Part shown: positions 1 through 12,125 of the stretch, piece after piece
Layout: each line of letters begins with the position of its first letter
Position numbering within the stretch: the stretch's first letter is position 1
Source of the DNA: Coffea arabica
Taxonomy: Eukaryota; Streptophyta; Magnoliopsida; Gentianales; Rubiaceae
Length of the DNA: 64,000 bases
Direction of reading: 5' to 3'
NCBI RefSeq assembly: GCF_036785885.1
Contig: NC_092323.1
Span: forward strand, 13,462,501 to 13,526,500
Position numbers and translations under genes: made by a program
Notes under the pieces: generated by a model
Databases searched by the model: none
Told to the model about the DNA's origin: nothing
The model's input: only the letters and a program-made list of their open reading frames with translations

Positions 1-30
1 TTATTAAAACTTCCAGTTGCATGCAAATAG

Positions 31-489
31 TTAGACCAAGGCAATGCTGCTCTCACCACCAGGGGGTTTGCGCACTCCACCCAAGAAGTCTCTAGCTTCA
101 ACCTTGCCATCAGCAAAAATATTGTTGCCACTCATTTCTTTCAGCTTCGCTGTGCTCAGATGCTTTTCAGCAGAGCCTGGAGGAACATCTCCTTTGAAAA
201 TGTCATTGCCAGTCAACTCTGCAAATTTGTGGTCATGTAGTTTCTTTGAAGTCTTGACAACTGGTTCTTCACCAAACAAGATGTTACTTTGACCGCCAGC
301 AGGCTACAAAAGTTCAAACAAGACCATAAAAATTCCAGCATTTTGGACAACCAGTCCGAAAAGAATAGACTTTAGGTAATAGGTTGCAAAGAAACTGTCA
401 AAAAAATTTCCCTAAATATAACAGATCCAAAAGCTGATATAGACATCATAATGACAATACAAATGCAAAATGCTATCCTAAAACATTCA

Positions 490-531
<42 letters not shown>

Positions 532-3172
532 TGTGTGTGTGTGTGGCTGTTTGTTTGTACATGTGCATTATCAGCAGGCCATACGGGGTACAAGAACGAG
601 AGATAAAGAGGAGAAAATGGAAGTTAATCTAACAGATGAGTCCCACGAGTTAACTTACATTAGAAACCTTGACTGATGTTCGTAGATTTCGCGGTGCAGG
701 TTCTCCCATGTCCTTGCTTTCTTTTGCTTCCATAGAGCGCACAGCAGCCAATGATCTGGAAGGAGCTTCAGAAGGAGGGCCAAAGATATCATTACCGCTT
801 AGTTCCTTGTTCTTCGCATCAGACAGCTGCTTCTTCATCTTACTATCAGCTTCGCTTTCCAGTGTTCCACTTAACTCCCGCTGCTTTGCAACCTCAGTAA
901 GAGTTGTCGGCTTCTTTGGAGAAATCCTTTCTTCAGTACCAAAGGAGATCTGGCTGATTCCATTTGCAGCTTGCTAACAACAATCAAGAGCAATTGCATT
1001 CGCAGTCAAAAGACCTGTTATGGGCATCATGGTTTATAGAAGAATATGGCTGTATGGGCTTCATTCAGCCAATGGAAGGGATTCAGGCATGCTGAGAATA
1101 CAGAGTTACTACAATTACATCTACAGATACCTGAACCATACGTACAGATGTCCTATTATTAGAAGAGACATGACCATTTCCAGATTCTGATGCACCATCT
1201 TCACTCTCTCCAGAAAATATTTTGCTTCCAGTAATCTCCTTCAACTTATATCCTGAGCATGGTTTCCTGAACACACGAACAAACCGCAGCAAATAAGAGC
1301 TCAAATGCTAAGAATCAAGGTTCCAAATTGCACTATGCAACGATGCTAAATCAATCATGAGCGTCTGGCACATTTTAACAATTTACTTTTGAATATACTA
1401 CATTTTAGTATGCAAAAGATGAAAATGCTTGGAAAGAAATGGACCAGATGATGTTTCCACAAGCCTAATGACATGCTCAAATTGTCTGTTCTAAACTGAC
1501 TGCCATAAAATTAAACGAACTTTCACCTTTAGAAACTCAAGCTTTACAAACATCTTGACAAGAAGACTTTGACCTTTCATGTTTCTACATGGCAACAGAA
1601 CCTAATGACATGCAGTTTTTAAGAGTTCGAGCGGCTCATATAGCACCTTGGAAAGACTTATACACAAAAAGGAAAAAAAGCAGGGATTATGGTGATTGGT
1701 TAGCATTGATATATAGTGACATCACATTGACCAGTAAAGGCAACTTATTACGTATGTCACTTGGATATACATCAGCAACAAAAGCCAAGACCTATGCTTA
1801 TATTGACATGCAAAAATATTACCTTTGCAGAAACAATTACCTAAACATCTTATCTTGCTATTGCAAAGCATGATTCTTGACGGGTGTTAAAGAGTCTAGC
1901 CATACACACATGCACACGCAAGTAAAACACAAGCATCTCCCTGATTGCTACAATGCAACATTCAGATAGACATAGGATACTAGCAATCAAGAACATTCAG
2001 CCAGGTTAGCTTTTGGTCAAAACTTGGCATTCCAATTATAAGTATCATTTTTTAAATCGAAGAACCACATATTCCAGAACCACTTGCCATTGACCTCTTG
2101 AATGGGAAATGTTATTTGCACTCTATTTTTTGTTATGTGCACCCACCATTTATTTTATCATATAGTCTAATAAATGAAAACTATATGATTAAAATGATAT
2201 TGGAAGTGTGATTAACAAAAGTGGGAGTGCAAATAACATTTTCCAAAATTGTACTCCAGTTGTTAATCAAATAATCAAAAAGCCAACAAAAGTTACCCCC
2301 ATACGTATAGCTGTATTTAAGCAAAATATCTTCCAAAGTACGAAGTAAGCTACATTAATTCCAGTTAAAGAAAAAGTCACAGGTTATATCAAAGTGAAAA
2401 AGTAAATTAGGTAGTAAGATTCAGAAAACATGTAAGTTCAACCAAATATGTAATATTTTCTGTTTATATTCTACTCATAAACCAATATTACCCAAAATAT
2501 TTCCCAAAAAAGGAAAGCCATCGGAGAAAAAAATAAATCTTTAAAATAGATGCATAATACAAATAATTTCACTGCTGAAACAGTAATTATCTACTAAATA
2601 AACATAAAAACTGAAGCATGGACTCACAGATCCATTATACTATCATCCAACTTCTAGTAAATTAATACAGGAAAAATGCAAATAAGAAAAACCCAAAAAA
2701 AGAAATAGGGGTCTAGATTCTTGACAATGCAAGTAAAGTTTCAAACTTGACATCTTAATTTGCATCTCAGTGCAACTTCTCCTGAATTATACAAGCAAAA
2801 ACAAAAAAAAGAAAAAGAAAAAAGATATGCATCTGATTACAATAACCTTCTGTTGAGACTTTCAGCTTCCTCATCAGTGATCTGTCCTCCAAACACCACC
2901 TTACCAATCCCATCTGCTGGCTACAATAATTTCAACCAGAAAAAAAGAAAAAGAAAAACATTAAAAAGAGTACAATTCTAAATCTCCGGCTACAATGCAG
3001 TGCATTTTAAAGTTGCTAGTTAAACAAGAAGGTGTACCTGCTGGGGACGAGTGGCAGAGCGGGAGACATTGGCAGAGGCGGAGGTGGAGGAGTCGGACGG
3101 AGGCGCCTCCGACCATGTCAGCAAGTCGGCCGTGGAAGTATGGGGCTTCCGGGCAGGCGTTACTCTCTCCAT
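31..3172 (-). CDS. DUF4057-family protein, 5 exons, 310 aa
   Basis: I assembled five exons with GT-AG borders: 3038-3172, 2847-2920, 1131-1266, 659-973 and 31-303. They give 930 coding nt, or 310 residues plus TAA. The start MERVTPARKPHTSTADLLTW and the end KPPGGESSIALV match the plant DUF4057 family as I remember it (Arabidopsis At1g78150-like). The length is close to the usual 300 or so. The protein is hydrophilic with no signal peptide or membrane segment. It repeats a short motif: LKEITGSKIF (78-87), NKELSGNDIF (170-179), FAELTGNDIF (247-256) and LKEMSGNNIF (274-283), with a half copy RELSGT at 147-152. These alternate with FG-centred motifs (VVFGGQ, ISFGTEE, ILFGEE). The family is sometimes annotated HN1/Jupiter-like, but its biochemical role is not established. 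The start is the only ATG that opens the family N-terminus. All exons read cleanly, so the gene looks functional. Confidence 0.93.
488..545. repeat. (GA)n/(GT)n microsatellite in intron
   Basis: A run of about 20 GA units followed by a short GT run lies in the last intron of the DUF4057 gene. It is a compound dinucleotide microsatellite with no coding meaning. Confidence 0.9.
2104..2244. mobile_element. Short MITE in intron 2 of the DUF4057 gene
   Basis: A block of about 140 bp has terminal inverted repeats of about 20 bp. It starts GGGAAATGTTATTTGCACTC, and the reverse complement of its right end is GGAAAATGTTATTTGCACTC. The interior is AT-rich with no ORF. I could not define a target-site duplication, so the superfamily is open. 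It sits in the 1.58-kb intron between exons 2 and 3 and does not touch a splice site. Confidence 0.7.
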
Positions 3173-3716
3173 TTCTTTTCTTTTTTTTTTTAATCCCTTT
3201 CGTCTCTCTCCTTTTTCTGTGCTTTTTGTTTTGAACTGAAAGTCTGAAAGGTTTAGTTGAAAATATCCGGAGAGCTGTTGTAGACTGTATAGACAGTAGA
3301 CACCACAAAGAAAGAATATCTGAATCTATCGTTATCAGTCTTAAAATCTTACTTAACACGTGTACTTATTAGGTCCCACCATTTAAGATTCTTCATTTTC
3401 ATTTTCTTCGTTTTATTTATGAATCGATAACATTGGCAAATAGTTATTGGGCATTATTTTTTCAATTTTATTTGCTTACATCATTATTACGATTTTCAAT
3501 ACACCTTTTTATCTTTCCAATTACCTTTTTATCTCACATACATCACATCACAAAAAGTATTACAGTAGAAATATTCCAAATAACTTACAATCCAAACAAA
3601 CCCCATGGTTTGGGAAGTTCATTTTCTGCGAAGAGTTCACTTAAACTATGTGGCTTTAAAAATATTATAGATATGTCTTTTATAGATACAAATATCGTAA
3701 TTACATTTTAATTTTA

Positions 3717-4238
3717 GAGCAAAAAATTTCAGCAGCTATTAAATTATTACTAGTGTTGACTTTTGACCATCAAATAAATTTTCATCGTAAATTAACAACT
3801 AAACTAACTAATCATCACAGCTGTGGCCATTTTCATGGATTTTGGTTTTTAATCTACAAAATAATCAAAACACCCATCGTTATTTTTGTCCACCAGTAAC
3901 TCAACCGTATACTCTTGCTTCATTAAGCTCCAACGAATAACTAACTCTTAATGAAACAACTACGATGCTAAAAGTATCAGATCCTATTTCTTGCAATTCT
4001 TAAAGATCAATGCATGTGGTCTTTTCACCAACTTCGGAATTCATCCAATATAATTAATACTTAGTGGTGAACAAAAATACCCCTAAGCATTCTGATTATT
4101 TTGTAGATTAAGAGTCAAATCCATGAAATGATCACAGCTGTACTGATTAGTTAATTTAGTAACTAATTTGTAACGAAAAATTGTTTGATGGTCAAAAGTC
4201 GGCACAAGTAGTACTTTAATTGCTACTTTTTTGCCCTT
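3717..4238. mobile_element. Fold-back MITE of about 520 bp
   Basis: The two halves are diverged inverted copies of each other. Both contain, in opposite orientation, TTTTGACCATCAAA, ACTAATCA..ACAGCTGT, TTTCATGGATTT and AATCTACAAAATAATCA. The tips are GAGCAAAAAA on the left and TTTTTTGCCC on the right. No ORF is present. Long imperfect arms with a short loop are typical of Mutator-like or other fold-back MITEs. I could not fix the target duplication. Confidence 0.65.
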
Positions 4239-4318
4239 CATTTTATTAATCAATTTTGTATTTCACATATATCAAATGATTAAGAAAAACTTGAAATATT
4301 ATTCTGAACAAATTCTCC

Positions 4319-4320
4319 AA

Positions 4321-4355
<35 letters not shown>

Positions 4356-4358
4356 TAC
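4319..4358. repeat. (TA)n(CA)n microsatellite
   Basis: About ten TA repeats run into a short ACACAC tract. It is a simple sequence repeat in intergenic DNA. Confidence 0.9.
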
Positions 4359-5404
4359 ACTCGAATAAAGGAGGTTTATTCTGTGCCTTTTACTTGCCAG
4401 AATGTTAGTTTTATTTTTGGAAAGAAGGTGTACAATTTTTCATTTTCAGAAAAAACTTTTGCTCTACCACTAACATAAACTTTAGAAAAGGTAAACTTTT
4501 CATGTTCAGAAAAATACTTCTACTCCAGTAATAACATAAGGCAAATTAATTTCACTTTGAAAAAACTACTCTTTGAATTGCCAAAGTGGCACAATCTTAA
4601 TTACTGTCTATCAACCATGGACATATATAACAACTCGACGATATCAACGTGCTTGAATTAGCCTACATTAAGTGTACAAGTGAAGTGCAAAAATGTGCTC
4701 ATATTGGGAATCTAGTATAGTTTCAATGAAACTATTTCTTTTGTAAAAAAATCAAAGGTAATTTGTCTTTATATGTTTAAGGTGTAAATTAATTATTTGA
4801 CTAAGGAGAGCCCTTGGAAGAGCCAACTGGGCTACTTTACAGGGTGGGCTCAAGAATGCGCCGTGGATAATGTTAGCCCAACATGGCAACTTTGAAATTG
4901 AACATGAAAATTAAAACTTGATCACAAGTAGGGTACAAACAATTGAATCGAATCGAGCGTCCTAGTGTTCAAACTTGTTTGTTTGTTTGAACGAACTTGA
5001 AATTTTTGCCGAATTTGAATGAGTTTTTCTTAATCAAGTTTGAATGTTGTTGAGTATACAACGCCATTCAAATTTGACTAGACTAATTGACGAACCAAAC
5101 TAAATTCGAATATCGAGTAATTTGGTTTATCTTTCAACCATAATCACAAGAACATATGGGGAAAAAAATTGTAAACTCTTGTTTACAACAAATCTGGGAA
5201 CCAAAAAGATAGAAATTTTTTCTTAAAAAGAAAGGTAATTTGGGTTGAGGCTCACAAAAGTTAGACTTGATCAGACTGTTTAGTTGTTTTGATAAAATTG
5301 ACATTTTCATGGTTTTTAGCTTTTTTTGAGTTATTTTTCTATCATTTTTCATTTACGATCAGCATTTTTTCTGTCACTTTTCATTTACAATTTATTTGAA
5401 TGAT

Positions 5405-6000
5405 GCTCCTTGACTGCGTAGATTTAAGCTTGCATTCCTGAAATAGATAATGTTAAGTGATAAAAGGAAAACAATAGAATTTGTGGGGACATTTGACTTT
5501 CATTGAATTTTTGGATGGAAAAAATTTGTGAGTCTGATAGTTTTCTGTCAAGCAGCGAGTATCTAGGGTTGTTCATTTTTCTTAAATGGATTTAGATGGA
5601 TTATGTGGATTACCTACTTAAAATCATCAAACCAATTGGATTTACATCAATGTCCATCTAAATTTCTTTAGTAATCCAAAACCATTTAAATGAGGTGGAT
5701 AGAGATGGTTAAATGGATATGAATTAAAATTGCCACCTCTAATTACTTGCATAAATCTAAATTTCTTTAGCAATCCAAAACCATTTGAATGAGGTGGATA
5801 TGGATGAAAAAAATTGCCACCTCTAATTACTCACATAAATGTTGCAAAATCTGGATGAGAATTACTAGGAATATAGAATGGATACTTATTTTATATTTTT
5901 GTTACTCTTTACAATTTTTTTTTCCAAAATTTTAATGTTTTTCATCAAATTTCTATGCCATTTCATTGTTGTGAAAAATTGTATAATTGTAAAATCTCTA
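5405..6000 (+). repeat. Dispersed repeat, left copy of an inverted pair
   Basis: This block recurs in inverted orientation at about 11604-12125, on the other side of the F-box gene. Shared landmarks are GACTTTCATTGAATT, TAGTTTTCTG, a run rich in ATGGATTTAGATGGAT, GCCACCTCTAATTAC, GCAAAATCTGGATGAGAATT and CATTTCATTGTTG. By eye the copies are about 80% alike with several indels, so they are old. Part of this copy (CTAATTAC with CCAAAACCATTT) is also internally duplicated. There are no coding features. It is probably an old unclassified transposable element. Confidence 0.7.
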
Positions 6001-6018
6001 TCCAGCATTACAAACTAA

Positions 6019-6052
6019 CTAGTGGGAATACCCGTGCTACGTACGGTGCTGA
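6019..6052 (-). mobile_element. Helitron 3' terminus, element extends rightward
   Basis: On the minus strand the sequence ends in CTAG followed by T, preceded about 10 nt upstream by an imperfect hairpin around GTACGTAGCACGGGT. This is the hallmark of a Helitron 3' end (hairpin, then CTRR, inserted before T). The element would extend to higher coordinates, but I could not place its 5' TC end. It may lie near 7.1 kb. No Rep/helicase coding is seen, so it is non-autonomous. Confidence 0.6.
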
Positions 6053-9000
6053 CATTATTAAAAAAAATAAAAATAAAAGGGTGAACAAATAAAGGTGAAA
6101 AAATTGTACCAACAAAATTAAAATGTAATATCTGTTTAACAATAGTTTGAAATATAATAGAATGTGTATACCACTACTATGTGGAAACACAGCATCAAGC
6201 GGTTTGCCCTTCCTCATACACACTCTTCCAGCACATGATTCCATTTCAGCTTCCACTATTTGGTCCCTTGTTCTTTTTTTCGTTATATTGACTTACCAAA
6301 ATGAAGTATGATTAACATCTAAAAGTATTAAGAAGTATGGGTCTCTCTATACGCAAATAAAAACACATAAATATTGACCCATCAGAACTGATCATATTCC
6401 CTAATGCAGGAAGGTATGGGATGACTACATCCTAAGTGGCAGGACTCGAAATAACACATTGCACTGGAGAGGGTAATTTAAGTTTTAGAAATATGCTTTT
6501 AACAGTAGACATCAAAGTGGAGTAGCATCTTTGCAAGGGAAATTCTTAAAAAAAACATATATAAAGCTAGTACCTGGCAAACTAGTTCCATCCTTTCGTA
6601 TTGCAATATATCGAATTTAAAGTACAGGAACTCATTAGACTGTATACTTAATTAACAAAATTTTAAAGCAGGTCTAAGCTAGCTCGTTTTGGCGTGGTAA
6701 AGGAAGCAATTGAATGTGAAATTTCTCCCAGAACTCTATAGTTGCATAAGGCCAACTAACTAAATTGTAGGACTGAAAAGGCATCAATTGGACTGTAGGA
6801 GTTGATAACTAGTGGCATTTCATATACGGAGTGACACAAATAAACTAGAAATACTAAGGACTGAAACAAGTGAACAGTGCAGATATGAGTGGGAATTCAA
6901 CAACAAACAAAGACATACAATGGTAACAGTGCAGATATCTCAAGAGGAGTGGATAGAGTACAGTGAAGCATACAAAGATTCGGAGAAGAAATAGCAGCTA
7001 ACCTAACTCAGAGGACAGAAGTGGAGGATGCAGAGTTGATTAAAGTGAGTATTGCTACTCTGCTCATAGGAGACCGAATACTAATGCGGTTGGCATAGGT
7101 GTGACTGCTATGATCGAAGGGGATATCATAGATACAAACTCAAACATTTATAATAATAGATACAAGTTTTGACTTTCCTCCCCAATTCATATCTATCATA
7201 GAGTAGGCTTTTGATTTTCTAAAATTTAAAGTTCTTAACTTTAAAAAAAAAGCATCAAGGTTTTAACTTGATAACTATTAACTACTTTTTAAGTTAGAAT
7301 CAATATACAATTATTTTTTATTTAATATAATTTTATTAAGAAAAATAGAAACAAGAATAATATTTTTTTTTTGTAGAAAAGGAACTAATTTGTTTTTTTC
7401 TTTAAAGCTTTAGTAACAATTAGTTAAATGCAAGAAAAAAAATAAATTATTAATGGCACTAATTGGCTTTTTCCTTAAAAAGCTTTAGTAACAATTAGCT
7501 AAATGTTAAAAAATTATTATATAGTAAAAAAAAAGAAATTTTTTATGTAAGGAAATGTTAGTTGGAAACAATTCTAATTTTTAATGAATTCTTCAACCAT
7601 CCAAACAAAGAATTTGGAATTCCAAATGAATTCTGTATCAATTCTATGCATTTCCCAAACAAAAGAATTCCAATGTTTTAGAATTCCAATTCATAGAATT
7701 CTAATTCTATAGAATTCCAATTCCAATTCTGTGGATATTTCACGATTCACATCAAACGCATTCAACCAAACTTCTCATTAATCCTACTTATCCAATAATA
7801 ATAATAATAATAATAAAAGCCTCGATGAATCACAGACACACGATCCCAAAATATAATTCAAAGCTGATTGTTCTCCAAGAATGGTTTCTAAAGAGTATAA
7901 ATCCCAACTTTGTAGCTTACTAGTACATTTCCTTCTGTTACTGCTTTCACCTAACACAAGATCTTGCGCTTTAAAAAATGAAGAAGAATATGCTTGACAT
8001 AGAGGGACGAACCAGGAATTCCAATTTTTTGGGGTCGATTTCCAATTTTGATATATTTGGTAATGACAATTGTAAAAGCATCTACTATATTAGCAAAGAA
8101 TCTTGTTTCTTTCCTTTGCTTCACTTAATCTTGTTTAATCTAACATGGTTCTTTGTGTTACCACACTTAGACATGTCAATGGATAGGATTTGGGTTCTTG
8201 AATCCTTTGATCCAAATTCGGACCCATTAAATTTAGTTAAGCTCAGATACAAACCCAGATCCTTATGGATATGAAAAATTAGGTTGAAACCTAGACGCTC
8301 CTGGATCTAGCTATCCAATGTGTATCCATTATATTTTTGTAAACATACTAAAATAAAAATATATAGATTTAAAAAATATATCTATATAAACACCATCCAA
8401 TTTTTATTTTCAAATAATAAAATTAATATTCAAAAAATTGAATGCAATATTATAGACTCAAAAAACTAATTACTATCGACTTCTTCTATTTATTTTTGAA
8501 AATTTTATTGTATCTACATCAAATCTTTCATTTATTTACCTTTATTTTTTCTCCTTTTTCTGAAAAAATTTGTGCTAATTACAATGACAACTAGAATTAG
8601 GTTGAAAAAAGAAACAATCATGAAGTCTTATTGTATTTAATCCAATAACCATAGAATATTAGAATATTTTATAAATTTACTAATATATATACATACACAC
8701 ACATATATAATTTAATTATATATACATGGGTCTGGGTAGAGTCTGATATGAATTTTAATTTGGATATGGATCATAAAAAATCAAATCCTATTGAAATCCA
8801 TGATTTTTTTACAGGATCTGAGTTTGGGTACGATCTAGGTTTGAGAAATTAAATTCAAATCTTACCCAAATAAATTAGATCTGCATTGGATTTGAGTAAG
8901 ATTTGATTCATTGACATGCCTAGGCGTAATGGTGTGTCTTTCCACGTCATGCACTCGCGCAAAGCACACTAGCACCTCATCCACAGCTCTTCTCCCTCAA

Positions 9001-9786
9001 ATTTTTTTTTTAAAAAAAAAATCATGTTTTTCGTGCAGTCAATTGAACTATTGAGCCCTTGACAAAATGAAAATGTTGGCTATCGAAATGTTGGCCATAG
9101 TATGGATAGTAAATTTGCAAGCGTTTCGACTGAATTGTGCGATCCTCAATGTTGGTCTTGGTCTTGGTCTCATTTTTTTACAATTTTTTTTTTTTTTTAC
9201 TTCTTTTGGAGAGTCATCACTGTGTAAGGTGTATTTTGTCACTGTATGTTTGATTTCTTCCTGTCAAAACCTCAACTGATTTTGTCACTGGGATTGATCA
9301 CCCACCCGTCTAAAAACTCAAAGATATATATTGGCTTTGTGTTTTAGCACGCTCAAACTAATTTCTTGAATGCCCCGGTAAATGCGAACCCAAGCCAAAA
9401 CCTCGCACGGCACTAGAAGCGGAGCAGCCAGAGAAGGAACCATAATAAATTGCTGACGTCTTCTTAATGGTCTAATACTTCCAACTAAAACAAATTTTGC
9501 TGCTCTCTCCCATCCCACCCGCTCTCTCTCTCTCTCTCTCGCAATCAATCTTGGCCATTTTTATTTCCTTGAAATACGCAGAAGATCATCAACTTCAACA
9601 TTAATGGCAGCAGCAACCTCGTTGTACTAATCCTATGCGACGACAAAAGCAGATCGACTATTGCTGTTAATTTGTTGATCCATATGCTTACGTCATCTTT
9701 TTCCCCCCTTATCGCTTCGATATCTCAGGGTATAACATCAAGAGTCAAAGATTTAATTTTAAGTTATAATTCTGGGATCAGCATAG
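6053..9786. other. Gene-poor region left of the F-box gene
   Basis: This AT-rich sequence has no supported exon. It includes the presumed body of a non-autonomous Helitron (from 6019), a cluster of overlapping GAATTCCA/TGGAATTC palindromes at about 7590-7730 that looks like a small fold-back element, an (ATA)n tract near 7796, a diverged inverted-repeat element at about 8163-8930, and a CT-repeat 5' leader at 9521-9541 shortly before the F-box gene. A 98-codon frame at 7978 is AT-rich and resembles no family I know. Confidence 0.55.
8163..8930. mobile_element. Diverged inverted-repeat DNA element
   Basis: The left end reads TTAGACATGTCAATGGAT and the reverse complement of the right end reads CCTAGGCATGTCAATGAAT. 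Diverged GGATTTGGGT and AAACCTAGA motifs follow inward on both sides. This type of terminus (AGGCATGTCAATG) is common in hAT-like non-autonomous elements. The interior is very AT-rich with no ORF. I could not see a clean 8-bp target duplication, so assignment is tentative. Confidence 0.5.
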
Positions 9787-11088
9787 ATGGAGGCCGATGA
9801 ACCTTCAAATCCAAGTATCTTGCCTTCGTTACCAGAAGACATCATCAGTTGTTTTATCTTGACTTGTCTACCAGTGAAGACCCTCATAAGACTGACTTGC
9901 GTCTGTAAGGCATGGCGGAATCTCATAAACTCAGATCCAGAATTCATCAAGTCTCATCTGCAACAATCTCTCCAAAACAAGGCACACCGCAAAATCTACA
10001 TGCGCAATTGGATCACCTATTGCCCCTGCCATCGATCCATCCTGGATGCCCCAGGTTTCGCGAATTCTGATAATCAACGGACAATTATTCATCAACGCGA
10101 CGAATTCATGTATCTTGGGATGCAAATGTACGTCGTAGGCAGCTCTAATGGGCTGCTATGTATTCTCCAGGATTGCGGTTGTAGCGGGGACTCGATACTA
10201 TATCTTTGGAACCCAGCTTTAGGGCAATTCAAGTTGTTACCTAGAAGCATATGCACAGGTTATTGGACTATTGCTGTAGGCTTTGGCTACGACCCAGGAG
10301 CGGACGATTATATAGTGGCAAAAGTATGCAGGCTGAAAGTAGTACCAGAAGGGTATGTCAGCTACAAGGTTGGGATCTATACCCTAAGAAACCATTCCTG
10401 GAAAACTATCACCTTTGACACTGTTCCCGGAGCGCCCAGACGGGTTGAGCGTCATGATTGTGTAGGTGTGATTCATGAAGGATTCCTTTATTGGATAAGT
10501 GGGACTGACGAGGAAGGGTGCATTTGGTTGAACGCGTTTGATATGAAACGAGAAATATTTCAAGTGATTACGGTTCCAAGTTACGTTCCCGTTAACTCAT
10601 ACCGGAGGCTTAGATTGTTTAGGGGGTGTGTTTCCGTAAGTGGTTTCACATCAGGAGAGTTTGAGCTTTGGGCAATGAAAGAAGAAGGTTCTTGGGTAAA
10701 ACAATTTGTGATCACAAGAAACTCGGATATGGTTATCTGGCCTCATCTTAGCACAACTGATGTCACATCAGGTGGGAAGATTCTGGCATTTCAAGCACAT
10801 TATGCAGCACCAATACGTAAAGAATCAGGACGTCTGGTTTTGTATGATCCAGATAGCCAATTGATTGAGGATGCCATCAGTGGGTTGGCTTATCATGATA
10901 TCAAACCTTCTTGGCTTTGGTTCAAGTACTTTGTAGTGGATAATTATGTGGAGAGTTTAGTTCGTGTTATACCAGATGGTGAAAGGAAAATTTCTCAAGA
11001 GATCATTGATTCCTATGCCAACGGAGGAGAAGAAAAGACCAAGAAGAATTCAAGAAAATTATTCGGCTGCTTCGTGTGTAGGGATTAG
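9787..11088 (+). CDS. F-box protein with F-box-associated domain, intronless, 433 aa
   Basis: This is a single uninterrupted frame. Residues about 12-58 form an F-box: LPSLPEDIISCFILTCLPV, then the conserved RLTCVCKAWRNLI. The F-box binds the SKP1/ASK adaptor of an SCF ubiquitin ligase. From about residue 110 to 390 the sequence fits a plant F-box-associated (FBA) domain: LYLWNPALGQFKLLP, VGFGYDPGADDYIVAKV, VGIYTLRNHSWKTI, and later FELWAMKEEGSW. This region normally selects the substrate. The C-terminus is lysine-rich and ends in CFVCRD. The length is usual for CPR1-like or S-locus F-box-like relatives. I cannot assign an orthologue in this huge family, so no symbol is given. The ATG at 9787 directly precedes the family N-terminus. 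The gene lies between two inverted copies of an old repeat. Confidence 0.93.
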   Translation: MEADEPSNPSILPSLPEDIISCFILTCLPVKTLIRLTCVCKAWRNLINSDPEFIKSHLQQSLQNKAHRKIYMRNWITYCPCHRSILDAPGFANSDNQRTIIHQRDEFMYLGMQMYVVGSSNGLLCILQDCGCSGDSILYLWNPALGQFKLLPRSICTGYWTIAVGFGYDPGADDYIVAKVCRLKVVPEGYVSYKVGIYTLRNHSWKTITFDTVPGAPRRVERHDCVGVIHEGFLYWISGTDEEGCIWLNAFDMKREIFQVITVPSYVPVNSYRRLRLFRGCVSVSGFTSGEFELWAMKEEGSWVKQFVITRNSDMVIWPHLSTTDVTSGGKILAFQAHYAAPIRKESGRLVLYDPDSQLIEDAISGLAYHDIKPSWLWFKYFVVDNYVESLVRVIPDGERKISQEIIDSYANGGEEKTKKNSRKLFGCFVCRD

Positions 11089-11603
11089 ATAATTACAAAA
11101 TTATGTGTTGCAACAAGTGGTTGTTATGATAATTAGCTTCCTTGCATTATATATATTCACCGTTGTTCATAGCGAAGGTCTAGATTTTAATCATCACCGG
11201 TTTAATTATATGGCACAATGAAACTGTTTACTACTTGATTGTTTATTTTGCCCAATCCAAGAAGCAGCTTCTTCTGTTGCTTCTGATCCATGCCATGACT
11301 CGACAATCTTGATCTATATAACAACACGATCTTTTGACGGGTAGAAAGTTCTTTTTTAGGTTATTGGAGATTGGAAATTTTCGATTCTTGGTTTGAGTTC
11401 TTTGGTATATAATAGCGTTATGTTAAATAACGTATTCAACTTAGTAGGGAAAATACAATTATTTCCCAATATTTTTGGACTGTGGACTGACTTGGTCCTT
11501 AATATATCAGTTCAAATAAATGTAGTCACTAAAGTATTAATTTTGATAAAGCTGGTCTCCAATATTTTGATCAAACAAGCGTAGTTTAATTCAGCCAAAT
11601 GAG
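11089..11603. other. 3' flank of the F-box gene
   Basis: The presumed 3' UTR and AT-rich intergenic DNA. There is no second gene and no clear repeat before the inverted repeat arm. Confidence 0.5.
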
Positions 11604-12125
11604 TTTGCATAGATTTTACAATTATACAATTACTCGCAACAATGAAATGGCATAGAAATTTGATGAAAAGCGTTAAAATTTTAGGAAAAAAAAATTGTAA
11701 AGAGTAACAAAATTATAAAATAAGTATCCATTCTGTATTCCTAGTAATTCTCATCCAGATTTTGCAACATTTATGCGAGTAATTAGAGGTGACAATTTTC
11801 ATCCATATCCGCCTCATTCAAATGGTTTTGGATTACTAAAGAAATTTAGATGGATATTGATGAACATCTGCGTAAAACCAATTGGTTTGATGGTTTCAAG
11901 TGGATAATCCATCTAAATCCATTCAAGAAAGTAATAAAACAAATCCAGGTACTCGTTGCTCGCCAGAAAACTATCTCTCAATCACAAATTTTTCCCATCC
12001 AAGAATTCAATGAAAGTCAAATATCTCAATAGATTCCGTCTTTCTTCCTTTTTATCACTGAACATTCTCTGGTTCTGAGCCGCGTAGGCAATCTAGCCCA
12101 ACACCAACATGATTTTAGATTGCCA
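11604..12125 (-). repeat. Dispersed repeat, right copy of an inverted pair
   Basis: This is the reverse-oriented copy of the block at 5405-6000. Read on the minus strand it runs from CTACGCGGC through GTTCAGTGATAAAAAGGAA, TTTGACTTTCATTGAATTC, TAGTTTTCTGGCGAGCAACGAG, the ATGGATTTAGATGGAT zone, AATTACTCGCATAAATG and GGATGAGAATTACTAGGAATACAGAATGG. The two copies enclose about 5.6 kb including the F-box gene. Confidence 0.7.

Larger units (their letters stand above)
3173..5404. other. Intergenic region upstream of the DUF4057 gene
   Basis: This AT-rich stretch holds the presumed promoter of the minus-strand DUF4057 gene just right of 3172, a palindromic MITE at about 3717-4238 and a TA/CA microsatellite near 4320. 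I see no convincing exon. The small ORFs here lack family features and codon structure. Confidence 0.6.
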
